Part shown: positions 30,201 to 38,563 of the stretch, piece by piece
Numbering within the stretch: position 1 is the stretch's first letter
How the letters are laid out: every line of letters begins with the position of its first letter
DNA from: Tritrichomonas foetus
Taxonomy: Eukaryota; Parabasalia; Tritrichomonadida; Tritrichomonadidae
Reading direction: 5' to 3'
DNA: 64,000 nt
Assembly (NCBI GenBank): GCA_001839685.1
Contig: MLAK01000716.1
Span: 34,335 to 98,334 of the forward strand
The notes under the pieces: generated by a model
Databases searched by the model: none
Told to the model about the DNA's origin: nothing
The model's input: the letters and a program-made list of their open reading frames with translations, nothing else
Translations under genes and position numbers: made by a program

Positions 30201-31870
30201 GTGAACTTAATACCGCAATACTATTTAAGGATAAAAAATATGAAATTTCTGAAGATGCCTTAAATAATCAAAAAATATCCGATATTTCTATCAAAGATTC
30301 ATGCGAAGATAAGAGTAATTTCTCTTGTCGATCACAAATCTTTTTACTTGAATACTTCCTAAATAGTGCGAAAAATATCACATCTGCCATCGCAAATTCG
30401 GCGAATAATTCGATCATTAATACTGACACAGTTTCACTTAGAACTCTATTCATCAATGATTTATATCCTAAGATGTTAAGCATCCAAGAAGAACTAAATA
30501 ATTATGTTAGTAGTTCAATATTGATGTTTAATACCATCCTTTTGATTCTGATTATTGTCGGAATCGTAGTTGTAATGCTTATTTTTATTTTATTAGCTCT
30601 ACCTGTAATTCGAGAAGTACAAGCAACAATTGATTCGGTGAAATTGCCTCTAAAGCATATTCCACCAATCGAAATTGCTGATCTTCAAAAAGTATTGATG
30701 TATCTCCAAGGGGAAAGCGATTATAAACGAGGAGGACAAAATGAAAAAGGAAATGATTCACAAGGAGGGAACTCCGTATTAAACATAATGTTGAGTCCTT
30801 TTGCAATATTTGAAGATGATCTTTCTCTTTTATTTGCTAATAATGCATTTTATTCAATATTAGGAACATCACGAGAATCTGTAATTGGATTACAACTTGC
30901 AGATATTTTTTCAACCGTTATTCCCTACAAAAAAGATGATAGTCATCCTTTTAATTCATTGCTTGATACAATATCACAACTTCAGCGTGGTGTATCTCCT
31001 GTAAATGTTATTGAAATTAAAACAAATTTGGAAGTTCCTAAGCAAAGAGTTAAACCAACAATGATTCGAATGGTGGGTATATGCAATTCATCCAATAAAC
31101 ATAAAAATACAAATGAACAGAATCAAAGTGAGGAAATGGCTTGTCAAAAAAATCTTAAGGCTTCAGCGTATGGGCTTTTTATTAATGACATATCTCAAAA
31201 GAAAGAACTTGATGAAAAAATGAAATATGAAACAGAAGTGACACAAAAACTTATGGAATCATCTCTATCTAAATCATTATCAAATTTACTCAAAAAGAAT
31301 GATGTTTTTGAATCCAAAAAATACAGCTCAATTCCATTTTTAATTTTTTCTATTCAACCAAATACTCAAGATGAAGAAATTGGCGAAGAAATGATAATTA
31401 GTTGTGCATTGTTATTAAGGTTACTTCCAACAGCTTTACAAAATAATCCAACGATAATAAAACTTCAACAAGATTTCCCGAATTGGATATTTATTTCTGG
31501 AACAGAAAATGAATCACTTTCAATAACAGAATTACTATCTTTTGCTTTTCAGATAAATGAATCTTATATTGCTAATTCTACTACAAATTATACTTTGGGT
31601 GCAATAGTTCATATTGGTGAACTTTCAGTTATTCCTTTGAATTTCAATTTACCAATTGTTGAAGTGATTGGAAGAGGATACACCAAAATTATGAGCATGA
31701 TTCACTCATACTTTCTACCCAAAACAATTCAATGCTCACAAGAGATAGTTGATATAATTGCTGATAATAGATCATTTACAATTATTAAATCAGATAATTA
31801 TGAATCATCCGAGTTATCTATCATTAAAAAGGAGACAGATTTTCTTAAGAGTGAAGAAATTATTTGTTAG
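27266..31870 (+). CDS. Multi-pass membrane receptor with PAS and degenerate cyclase domain
   Basis: 1534 residues from the ATG at 27266. The N-terminal third has about eight membrane helices (roughly 45-345). A cytosolic helical region follows (about 360-605). Then come two extracellular modules each flanked by membrane helices (about 610-635 and 800-820; 905-930 and 1090-1115). The C-terminus is cytosolic with a PAS-like domain (about 1170-1240: SPFAIFEDDLSLLFANNAFY) and a class III cyclase-like domain (about 1350-1510). In the latter, GAIVHIGELSVI and PIVEVIGRGYTKIMSMIH match the 'R.GIhtG.vv....' and 'yd.iGd.vn.as.l' strands. The position of the first metal-binding Asp ('FaDivGFT') reads FSIQPN, so the metal sites are gone. 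Trichomonads have a large family of such receptor cyclases; this looks like a pseudocyclase member. The reading frame is intact to TAG at 31868. Confidence 0.8.
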   Translation: MHNTVERFNAFSTNRLIKKEENISIGNCQKLILSPTKNAFFLFVHLLNRSITNLPWVFWISIIFSFIQLAIAVLIPFNEPHWEHFPELITMCKVLSIVLRFVPISSSEIIQIIMFIIYSIFVIFHFVLFITTIFQIKRKRDANILLKIFFFYSYLILPIIKSSLICVVSEEMTQIVRNPSLGTFFLSLIALIILVLQFFMSGVVQFAMGSSPSPNMSNPLAIWGPCAWRSVIYELFCLALFTFLELIRSINSKITLAIVLSIFIILSTIHAIFQSSRTYYISYLAYEYIGTILWSITIYSIFHIVIAFCPGVFPYWSIILIWVLLPGITFTVMRTMIQLELRHILKVLNLCSTPATQMNEPCNKIDDQERNIDGDPSFSSMYDPLEIKGVVQAIFVARAACLTNHSSFLDLSLIHYLMDHFHEGYFYFLHLTFLIQNQGHVVLQLIDEFLEEFKPTLLQSCVIFQIVTSIQESSNDIPPQLLREISKQKLQAMKCQQLISKFWTSTYKGDVNAMARQAFSINKNINELNKSWKLLVLRYPFSVPVLKDYIGYLSTTGTQHRIVEAILTNHPNLNEVTSNQIDQDLNVSMMHQAIESSVDRRPIYSLKKVHGALIISILIALIFFIAILVVSFIFSSKYSEEKLFIIQSEKFTILMSNILNIFDDMKGNPSNEYDYRANLYLVSAELSNALNLVLAYMPNNILVYEENKDYNLYLECDLYNSTSKTDIVNVLRMIAYICRSLSFVPFQNNFPQILARNIVDTIGMMNSTLDKVVFSSGDLINTLSKYSPLFYIFNWGLLIIVMVPLLYFSIKSLKDEMTYLFSIYLTIPRSVLLKFINNTGGDAGKNEKKTLQMLMSTSFAHHTATTIHDEEDENKQNMNIADSFKVLVSDSSANLSVLPKNFIAKAIVVFGLLCGVLALLSTICCFLFVSNTKKFNKYFRTQELVAERTILSSIAMHGITSHGIDINISYLEVILNRASELNTAILFKDKKYEISEDALNNQKISDISIKDSCEDKSNFSCRSQIFLLEYFLNSAKNITSAIANSANNSIINTDTVSLRTLFINDLYPKMLSIQEELNNYVSSSILMFNTILLILIIVGIVVVMLIFILLALPVIREVQATIDSVKLPLKHIPPIEIADLQKVLMYLQGESDYKRGGQNEKGNDSQGGNSVLNIMLSPFAIFEDDLSLLFANNAFYSILGTSRESVIGLQLADIFSTVIPYKKDDSHPFNSLLDTISQLQRGVSPVNVIEIKTNLEVPKQRVKPTMIRMVGICNSSNKHKNTNEQNQSEEMACQKNLKASAYGLFINDISQKKELDEKMKYETEVTQKLMESSLSKSLSNLLKKNDVFESKKYSSIPFLIFSIQPNTQDEEIGEEMIISCALLLRLLPTALQNNPTIIKLQQDFPNWIFISGTENESLSITELLSFAFQINESYIANSTTNYTLGAIVHIGELSVIPLNFNLPIVEVIGRGYTKIMSMIHSYFLPKTIQCSQEIVDIIADNRSFTIIKSDNYESSELSIIKKETDFLKSEEIIC

Positions 31871-31886
31871 AAATGTAAAAAATATA

Positions 31887-31927
<41 letters not shown>

Positions 31928-32056
31928 NCTGATAATAGATCATTTACAATTATTAAATCAGATAATTATGAATCATCCGAGTTATCTATCATTAAAAAGG
32001 AGACAGATTTTCTTAAGAGTGAAGAAATTATTTGTTAGAAATGTAAAAAATATATC
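31761..32056. repeat. Exact 128-bp duplication around an N join (assembly artefact)
   Basis: Bases 31761-31888 recur identically at 31929-32056. The first copy ends in a run of about 39 T followed by N (31928), and the second copy is again followed by about 20 T. The duplicated segment includes the 3' end of the receptor gene and its stop codon. An exact repeat ending in a homopolymer next to a single N is the signature of two overlapping contigs joined without merging. Confidence 0.92.
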
Positions 32057-32317
32057 TTTTTTTTTTTTTTTTTTTGTCTTTTTGTTTTTGAAAAAATTTA
32101 TGAGACTAAAAATAATTTTCATTTTCTTAAGTTTAATCAAATATTGCATAAAGAACTATTTACTTGGTTTCCAAAGCAACAAAAAGACTTCGATAAAGCA
32201 AACTAATTCTGTTTTACAAATCTCTGAAATAATAAAGTGTTTTTGTTGGTTTTTTAAAATTAAAAATAGAATTCACTAAAAATTAATCAAATTCGATAAT
32301 TTTTTCATAAGAAGTGT
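32057..32317. other. Poly-T and AT-rich spacer
   Basis: T tract (32057-32076) then AT-rich spacer between convergent genes; nothing recognised. Confidence 0.4.
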
Positions 32318-33928
32318 TTAGTATTGGTTCATGATAGCTGCCATTTCGCGCAAGTAAGAAGAATTCTTCAGAAATTCTCTCATCAGTTTAAAGTGTGGTT
32401 GAAGTCCAGAATCTGATCCTTTGTGAACGAATTTTTTAAGCATTGGTAAAACAGCCCAGTCACCATTATCCATCTTCCATAATACGCAAATGTTGACTCC
32501 TGTGACATCTCCTTTATACCTTGCTGTCATATTCATGAATTCGAACTTATTGTCGTCATAAATGCGGAAATATCCACCATGCTTGAGTGGCCATGGGTTG
32601 TTGTCGTATCCGGCAAGAGCAAGCGACACGAATCTCGCTTCAGGTGGAAGATCGAACAGTTTTATAGGAACATATAGTGTTTCATACTTAAATTTATCAT
32701 AGTAACGGTTTTTATCGACGAGACATTTCAAACAACCATTCATGGCTTCCGGCTCATGATAGTGACAGTGTCCAAGTGATTTGAAATTAATATCGAAAAC
32801 CTGAACGCCGCAATCAAGTGGATGGCCAGGTGTCGATTGCCAATCGTAGTACAAAACGAGATTTCTTGGAATTGGACGACCATGAAATTGACTGGCGAAG
32901 TTTAAGGTTAATGATTTGTCAACATCAAGTTCCAGTCTTCTGAAGAATTGAGTGTCTGGTGGTAAAATTGTTTCTTTCATTCTGTTGGCGAATTCATAGA
33001 AACTTGGATATTCTGATGATCGAGCAATTGGCCGCTGCTCGAATTCAAGTATTGTTAGATTGAGTAGCTTTTGTCCATTTTTGAGATGGAAAGCCCGAGT
33101 GCTTGAAACAATATCACTTCCATTAAATGGCAGATCATCATAATAGATGATAGAAATTGGAAATTGATTCTGATTGTGCATTGCAAAACAAATTAACCGT
33201 ACTGTTCCTTGATAGTTTTCAACTTGGACAATAGGAAGATAATAAAACTGAATATCTGTTAAAAAGTGGGTGTCAAGTTTTTCGAAGTTAATTGATGCAA
33301 TTGGAGACCATCCTGATGGACCAAATTGAACCACTGGTGACTTTATTTTAATTCCTTTGTCGTTAAAATTCGAAATGTGTGGCAACCTTCGGGCCAATCC
33401 TCCATCTTCTTTATCGAAGGCTAAAAATGAAATATTAGAATTTCGAACACCAGGTGGCAAAGGTGGATTAAATTCAAGCATGAATCCAATACGTTTGCAG
33501 AATCCAACTGGAAACTTATCATATGGTGTAAATTGGGAAGGATCCCAGTATCTCTGAATATTCACTTCGATCATTGGTTCTCCTCCTTTGCAGCTCCGTT
33601 TCGTCTTTAATGGAAATGACTGATTTTGTCCGAAGTTAATTTGAGTGTACTGTGGATCAATTTTGACAGTTCCAAGTTTATCGTTTTTGATTAAATCTTT
33701 ATCATAAACTACGAGCTTGATTTCTTTCAAAAGTGGAGAATAGCAAACATATCCTTTACTTAATTCACTGTCCCAGACTGGGTTGAGTGTCTTTTTGATG
33801 ACATCTGTTTTGCCTAAATAAAAAGTATCGGCGGCTGTTTTGGCGTATACTTTGACAAAAGGGTCTGATTTGCCATTCAGATCGGCTGAAGGCAAGTTGA
33901 TACCGCGAACTACGTAAAACTTGTACAT
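32318..33928 (-). CDS. C2-domain protein with TerD-like C-terminal region
   Basis: 536 residues from the ATG at 33928. Residues 1-130 are a C2 domain: LPSADLNGKSDPFVKVY (first calcium loop Asp pair), KKTLNPVWDSE, and VYDKDLIKNDKLGTVKI (second loop Asp), so calcium-dependent membrane binding is likely. The rest is beta-rich. About residues 375-470 resemble TerD/CABP domains: LDCGVQVFDINFKSLGHCHY, a 'dGc...lvDknr' segment, then YVPIKLFDLPPEARFVSLAL, compared with the TerD order 'lD.s....d..G........' / 'h..Dn.tg...g.de.i.i.L..lp..v..ivf.v'. The middle (150-350) may be a second, more degenerate copy. The TerD call is inference from the pattern. An upstream open frame to 33994 lacks ATG. TCACTT lies 13 bases before the start. 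Confidence 0.75.
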   Translation of the reverse strand: MYKFYVVRGINLPSADLNGKSDPFVKVYAKTAADTFYLGKTDVIKKTLNPVWDSELSKGYVCYSPLLKEIKLVVYDKDLIKNDKLGTVKIDPQYTQINFGQNQSFPLKTKRSCKGGEPMIEVNIQRYWDPSQFTPYDKFPVGFCKRIGFMLEFNPPLPPGVRNSNISFLAFDKEDGGLARRLPHISNFNDKGIKIKSPVVQFGPSGWSPIASINFEKLDTHFLTDIQFYYLPIVQVENYQGTVRLICFAMHNQNQFPISIIYYDDLPFNGSDIVSSTRAFHLKNGQKLLNLTILEFEQRPIARSSEYPSFYEFANRMKETILPPDTQFFRRLELDVDKSLTLNFASQFHGRPIPRNLVLYYDWQSTPGHPLDCGVQVFDINFKSLGHCHYHEPEAMNGCLKCLVDKNRYYDKFKYETLYVPIKLFDLPPEARFVSLALAGYDNNPWPLKHGGYFRIYDDNKFEFMNMTARYKGDVTGVNICVLWKMDNGDWAVLPMLKKFVHKGSDSGLQPHFKLMREFLKNSSYLREMAAIMNQY

Positions 33929-33935
33929 GATGAAC

Positions 33936-33941
33936 AAGTGA
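33936..33941 (-). promoter_or_regulatory. Initiator-like TCACTT
   Basis: On the minus strand TCACTT precedes the C2 gene ATG by 13 bases, an exact TCAYWW match at the typical distance for trichomonad initiators. Confidence 0.4.
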
Positions 33942-35065
33942 AGCGATGGAATAAAATATGTGATTCTTCTGAAAAAGTTTATCAGAAAAATCAAAAATTG
34001 TATTCAAAGAAATCTATGATTGTGTTGATAAATTGACAAAACTTTTTTTTTGATAAAATTTGGAAATTGCAATAGAAAGCTAAATTCACAAAAATACGGC
34101 CATTTATTATGAAAAAATTATTTTTTTTTGCATAATTAATATAAGTATCTTGATTTTACAAAATTTATGCTAGACAATCTTGAAAATATAATATAAAATA
34201 ATAGGATTGCATGGAGTTGATGATAAACGTTTTTAATGATATTGAAAAATTCATAACTCCTAACAAAAAGTTTAAATCTAAGAAAAACTACGTATTCACT
34301 GAACAAATGAAACTCCTCAATTTTCTTATTTTGCTTAGATTTTGCAAAATTTCATTTTCATTATTGGGGATAAATACTATCATTGATTTTTTAGCAAAAT
34401 TTTTCAACAGATTATTAGAAAATTGCCTTTCTTAATTGTGTGTATTTGAATGGAGTAAAATATTTTGTATGATACGATAAATAACTTTTGCTTGATGAAT
34501 CTGAATTGATCATCATCTAACAGAGAAACATGAATTGCCAATGCCCGATCAAAGATCAAATACGTAGATGAAAAAGAGATTTCCTTTCATATCTTGGCAT
34601 AAATATTGGTTAATTCTGCGGAAAATATATTATTGAACATTCAATTTTAGAAATTTTAAAAAAAACACGTTTACTTTCATATTGATGATTGAATACAATC
34701 TTTCTTGGTAATAATGAACAGGAAAATGATATGAAAATCTTTTTAATCACCTTTCTTTCAAATAAGGAAATAATATAAAATTAAAAATTATAATATTTCT
34801 TTCCATTAATCATATTTTAGAATTCATGAATTCTCTTATTATAGTATCCTCATTTCTAGAGAAATTTGAAGAATAAATAAAAAGATATTCGAGTTTTTCC
34901 AAATTAACTTTTTGAATGATACACAAATTCTAATTTTAATGTCAAAATATCTTGATGGTTTCCTGAATAAAGTTTATTATTTTTACGCATCATCTCTTTC
35001 AAATATTTTATTTTATCATAATTTTATTATATGAAAATCAAAATTCTTATAATCTTATTAATATC
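33942..35065. other. Intergenic, nothing recognised
   Basis: AT-rich. A 74-codon open frame at 34211-34435 is Phe/Leu/Lys/Asn-rich and looks like chance. Confidence 0.35.
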
Positions 35066-35810
35066 ATGAATCTATTAAAAGACAATGTTTCTCATATATT
35101 TGATCAATATACGAGTTTTTTAAAGGAAAAGCTCATATCAAAACTGTTCAAATATCGAATAAGTCACCTCTCACCACACCATGTCTTGAAAGAAAAAATA
35201 CTTGATGAAACATTATTCTTATAAATTGTAATAGAGAATTCGATGTATGACATCTGTGTTAATACAAATAATTATTTAGATACTCAATTTAATGATCATG
35301 ATAAGATTAAAAACTAATGAATTATCAACAAAATTCCCCAAAAATTGAGCCTAATGTCGATGACGAAATTGCATTTAAGGATATCAAGAGAGAGGGTTTA
35401 AATTCTTTCTAAAGAATTATTGCTCAAAGGAACCTTGATATTAATCAAAAATTTCATAGAAGCTTAAAAATAAACATTATTTATAATGCCGAGAAAAACA
35501 AAGTTTTTTTAATTATAAGAAGTTTGAGAGATTCATTGTATAGAGTTCATTTCATCATATTAAATATAAATATCAATCATTAAAACAAGTTTCTGAAATG
35601 AATTATTCAAGGAGCACTAGATATAGCATGTGAAAATCACAACAAGAAGATATTTCAACTTCTTTCAAATCAATTAACAAAGATGTATTTATTTATCTAA
35701 TTTTGAATTTTATGATTGTATTTGCAATAGAATCAAAAACATAAATATTTGCATTCATGCCAAAGAACATGAAGTTGTTATAATCTCCCGATTATTATCG
35801 ATTAAAATAA
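35066..35810 (+). pseudogene. Ankyrin-repeat (DUF3447-type) pseudogene remnant
   Basis: Fragments of ankyrin-like coding sequence in different frames. 35602-35688 reads GALDIACENHNKKIFQLLSN, the classic 'aLdiAce.gn.ei..lLl' helix pair. 35744-35806, in another frame, reads NICIHAKEHEVVIISRLLS, compatible with a further repeat. A 58-codon piece starting at ATG 35066 may be the N-terminus. Frameshifts and stops separate all three, so it is dead. Ankyrin families of this kind are heavily expanded in trichomonads. Confidence 0.5.
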
Positions 35811-36591
35811 TTATCAATCATTTTTACATTTATTGGTAATAAAGTTAACATTTATTATATCCAAACAATGATTTTTTAATTAATATTTAAATTGAATGTT
35901 ATCCCTTATCTTTTTGCATTGTACGTTTTAGATGAAGTCATTCTCTGACTGTCAGAGTTCAAAGGAAATAATGTTACAAAAAGATAAATCGAATTAATTC
36001 ACCTCCCATTGTGTCTGTAGAAATACAATGGAAAAATCGATTTTTATTAAAATAATTATTTAATAGAAAATATTGATGTAAACAATATTGAAGATATATT
36101 ACTCATAATGTTAAATAATTTATCATTCATTCCTCCACTTTCATAAGTAAATTGGAAGAAGATAAAAATTTAGAATTGAAAGTAGGAATTAGATTTAAGA
36201 ATTTTAGAATGTGAAGACAAGACAATATAGCAGATAATAATATTTCTTTGATGTGAAAGGGTTTCTTAACTTTGGTTTCAGAATACAATTAAGGAATTGA
36301 AGTTGTCATCTCATTCAAAAAGTTCAAATATGTCAATGATTTTTACTTCACATTGATCATTGAATTTCAAATTGAAACACTTCATCGCATTTTTTTGAAT
36401 TCTCTCAGAAATTTTGTCACAAACTCATTTCATTTCATCTCATTTATAGAATTTTCAATGATAAAACATCGTTCAAGTTAATCAAAAAGTTCACATCAGT
36501 CTGATATTTATTGAAAAAGTGAAATGCCACTGAAAAAAAGTATGATACTTTGCAAAGCCCATTGAAATTGTGAATCCTAATCAAATCAAAA
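35811..36591. other. Promoter side of Rab gene, nothing specific
   Basis: AT-rich spacer with no element recognised. TCAAAT and TCAAAA lie just upstream of the Rab ATG but deviate from TCAYWW. Confidence 0.3.
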
Positions 36592-37164
36592 ATGAGTTTT
36601 AATGTAACATTAATCGGCCCTAGTGGTGTGGGAAAGACGTCTCTCGCTGATGCCATCCTCAATAAAAGCTTCAGCGATTCCCACAAGCCCACAGTTGGCG
36701 CATCAATGGTCAAAATTCCACTCGAAGAAGACGACGTCGTAACCTGGTTCTTTATATGGGATACAGCCGGAATGGAGCAATATCGTTCTCTTGCTCCAAT
36801 TTATTACCGAGATTCTCAATGCGCAATATTAGTCTACGATATTTCAAAGAAAACAAGCCTCGAGGACGCTGAAAGTTGGCTCAAATTGTATCGTCAAGAA
36901 TGCAATGGAACGTACCCAGTTGTTGCAATCGGAAACAAAATCGACCTTGAACGAGAAATATCTGAAGATGAAGAAAAAGAATTCGCAGCTCGAAACGAAG
37001 TCGAACTTTTGAGTGCTTCTGCTAAAACAGGTGAAGGAGTTGATCAAATTTTGCCCCTTCTACGTAAAAAATTAACTTTGGTTGAATTACCAGAAGATTG
37101 CAAGAGCAATGCAATACCAATAGCTGATTTCGTGCCATATCAGCCAAAGAAATCATGTTGTTAA
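36592..37164 (+). CDS. Rab5-like small GTPase with Q61M-type substitution
   Basis: 190 residues. G1 is GPSGVGKTS (9-17), G3 is WDTAGME (56-62), G4 is GNKIDL (about 118-123), G5 is SASAK (about 143-147), and the C-terminus ends KKSCC, a Rab double-geranylgeranylation signal. The stretch SLAPIYYRDSQCAILVYDIS is closest to Rab5/Rab22, which act in early endocytic fusion. The catalytic glutamine (Ras Q61) is Met at residue 61 (ATG at 36772), which would be expected to slow intrinsic GTP hydrolysis and favour the active state. The composition is richer in GC than its neighbours, typical of expressed genes in this window. ATG at 36592 is the only plausible start. Confidence 0.92.
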   Translation: MSFNVTLIGPSGVGKTSLADAILNKSFSDSHKPTVGASMVKIPLEEDDVVTWFFIWDTAGMEQYRSLAPIYYRDSQCAILVYDISKKTSLEDAESWLKLYRQECNGTYPVVAIGNKIDLEREISEDEEKEFAARNEVELLSASAKTGEGVDQILPLLRKKLTLVELPEDCKSNAIPIADFVPYQPKKSCC

Positions 37165-37400
37165 AGATTTTTTTTATCTTTGTCAAATAAAATTTATACA
37201 TTAGTTATTTCACGATTTGCTGTTTTTTGTTCATCAGTTTTATGCATATATATAACGAAGAGAGTCTTCCAGATTTTTGAAAGCTTATTCGTAAGGTTTT
37301 CTTTGTAAAAGTGAATCGCAGTTTCGCATAAAAATGAAAATATTGATTACTACACAATTTTACTGTGTTTATTATGAATATGAAGGGAAAAATGTTGTAT
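37165..37400. other. 3' flank of Rab gene
   Basis: AT-rich spacer, nothing recognised. Confidence 0.3.
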
Positions 37401-38069
37401 TCAATTTATTCGGAGCTGTGCTTTCATAGTTAGTATGTTAAACCGTGTGTCATGACTTCCGCCAACACTCTGCTGCCTTAGTTCGTTCAACATTGGCTTC
37501 GTTGGTTCCAATAAATGTAATTCTCCTTGCAAGAGTGAAATATTCTTGGCACATTTGATTGAGCATGACAGTATCACAAATTTGTGATGCCGATGGATTT
37601 GCCAGCTGGAATCGAAAAGAGAGTTCATTTTCTGTGCATGTTACCATCAGTGTAACCGTGAACTTACATCAATCATAATTCCTAGCGTTGGAGCCAATTC
37701 AGAAAGAAAATTTTCGGTGGTTGTTTGCAAATCTATATTTAAATATTCACTTAATTCTGTCACTGATTCATATTTCGTTGATTCTTATATATCCTAATAT
37801 TTTATATCTAAAAGGGAATTCGGCTCTTAATTCACAATCTTGCCCAAACTATAACCAATAATGAGTATCTTGAGAATAAAATCGACCATACTCCCAGATG
37901 TAGTAATTTGGGTAGAAACATTGAACATTCTTATCAGAATTACCAAAGCGTGGTCTATTTTAGAATTGATTCGATATGAATCTGTCAAATAATTTGGTTC
38001 GAAAATATTTTTGAAATTCGCCATTGCTGTAATAAAGAAAAACAGAAAACATGAAATAGTTGTATGCAT
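37401..38069 (-). pseudogene. Broken minus-strand gene remnant, family unknown
   Basis: Several protein-like minus-strand segments lie close together in different frames. 37450-37647 encodes ENELSFRFQLANPSASQICD and a helical continuation ending in a stop. 37660-37790 encodes YESVTELSEYLNIDLQTTTE and then FLSELAPTLGIMID. 37827-38069 encodes a helical piece with FEPNYLTDSYRINSKIDHAL. Stops and frame changes separate them. Between the first two, GTAAGT at the end of the 'GIMID' segment is followed 36 bases later by ACATGCACAG, which resembles a trichomonad 3' splice site, but splicing there leads into the wrong frame, so I treat the locus as a pseudogene. Composition of the 37450-37700 part is clearly coding-like. 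Confidence 0.45.
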
Positions 38070-38563
38070 ACGCTGATATAAAGATTTATTATGGGATATA
38101 ATACAGGTATCATAATGATGTTAATTTATAAGGGAAACACTAGAAGCTGGGCCGTAAGATTTTGAAACCTACGTCGTAGAAGAGATATATATTATATTTG
38201 CCAAAAGAATGAGAAAAAACAATCACTTCACTTTTTTGGGCAATCAAATCAAATGATTATTCGATCTAAATTTCACTGGGATTTTTCTCTTGAAGTAAAT
38301 GATTAAATATAGTGTTAAATAGGACAGAAGATCTTTTTTGGAAACACTTGTTGAAAATTTCACTGAAAACGACCAATTTTTTTGTTCAACACTCAACCGA
38401 TAAGAGATTTGAATTCAAAATCATTCATGAAAATTATGAGGTCAAGGTATATGTTTTTCATTTCAAGTTAGAAGTCTAAATTTCGAAAAAGTCAAAGAGA
38501 ATGAAAATAAATACCGATTTTTTTTAGAATATAATTTCATAAAATAACTCAACAACATGATTT
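38070..38563. other. Intergenic, nothing recognised
   Basis: AT-rich spacer, no coding signal. Confidence 0.35.

Noticed and set aside
31758..32279. 173-codon frame across the poly-T tract
   Set aside because: It runs through an N and a duplicated contig overlap, with a poly-Phe stretch from the T homopolymer.
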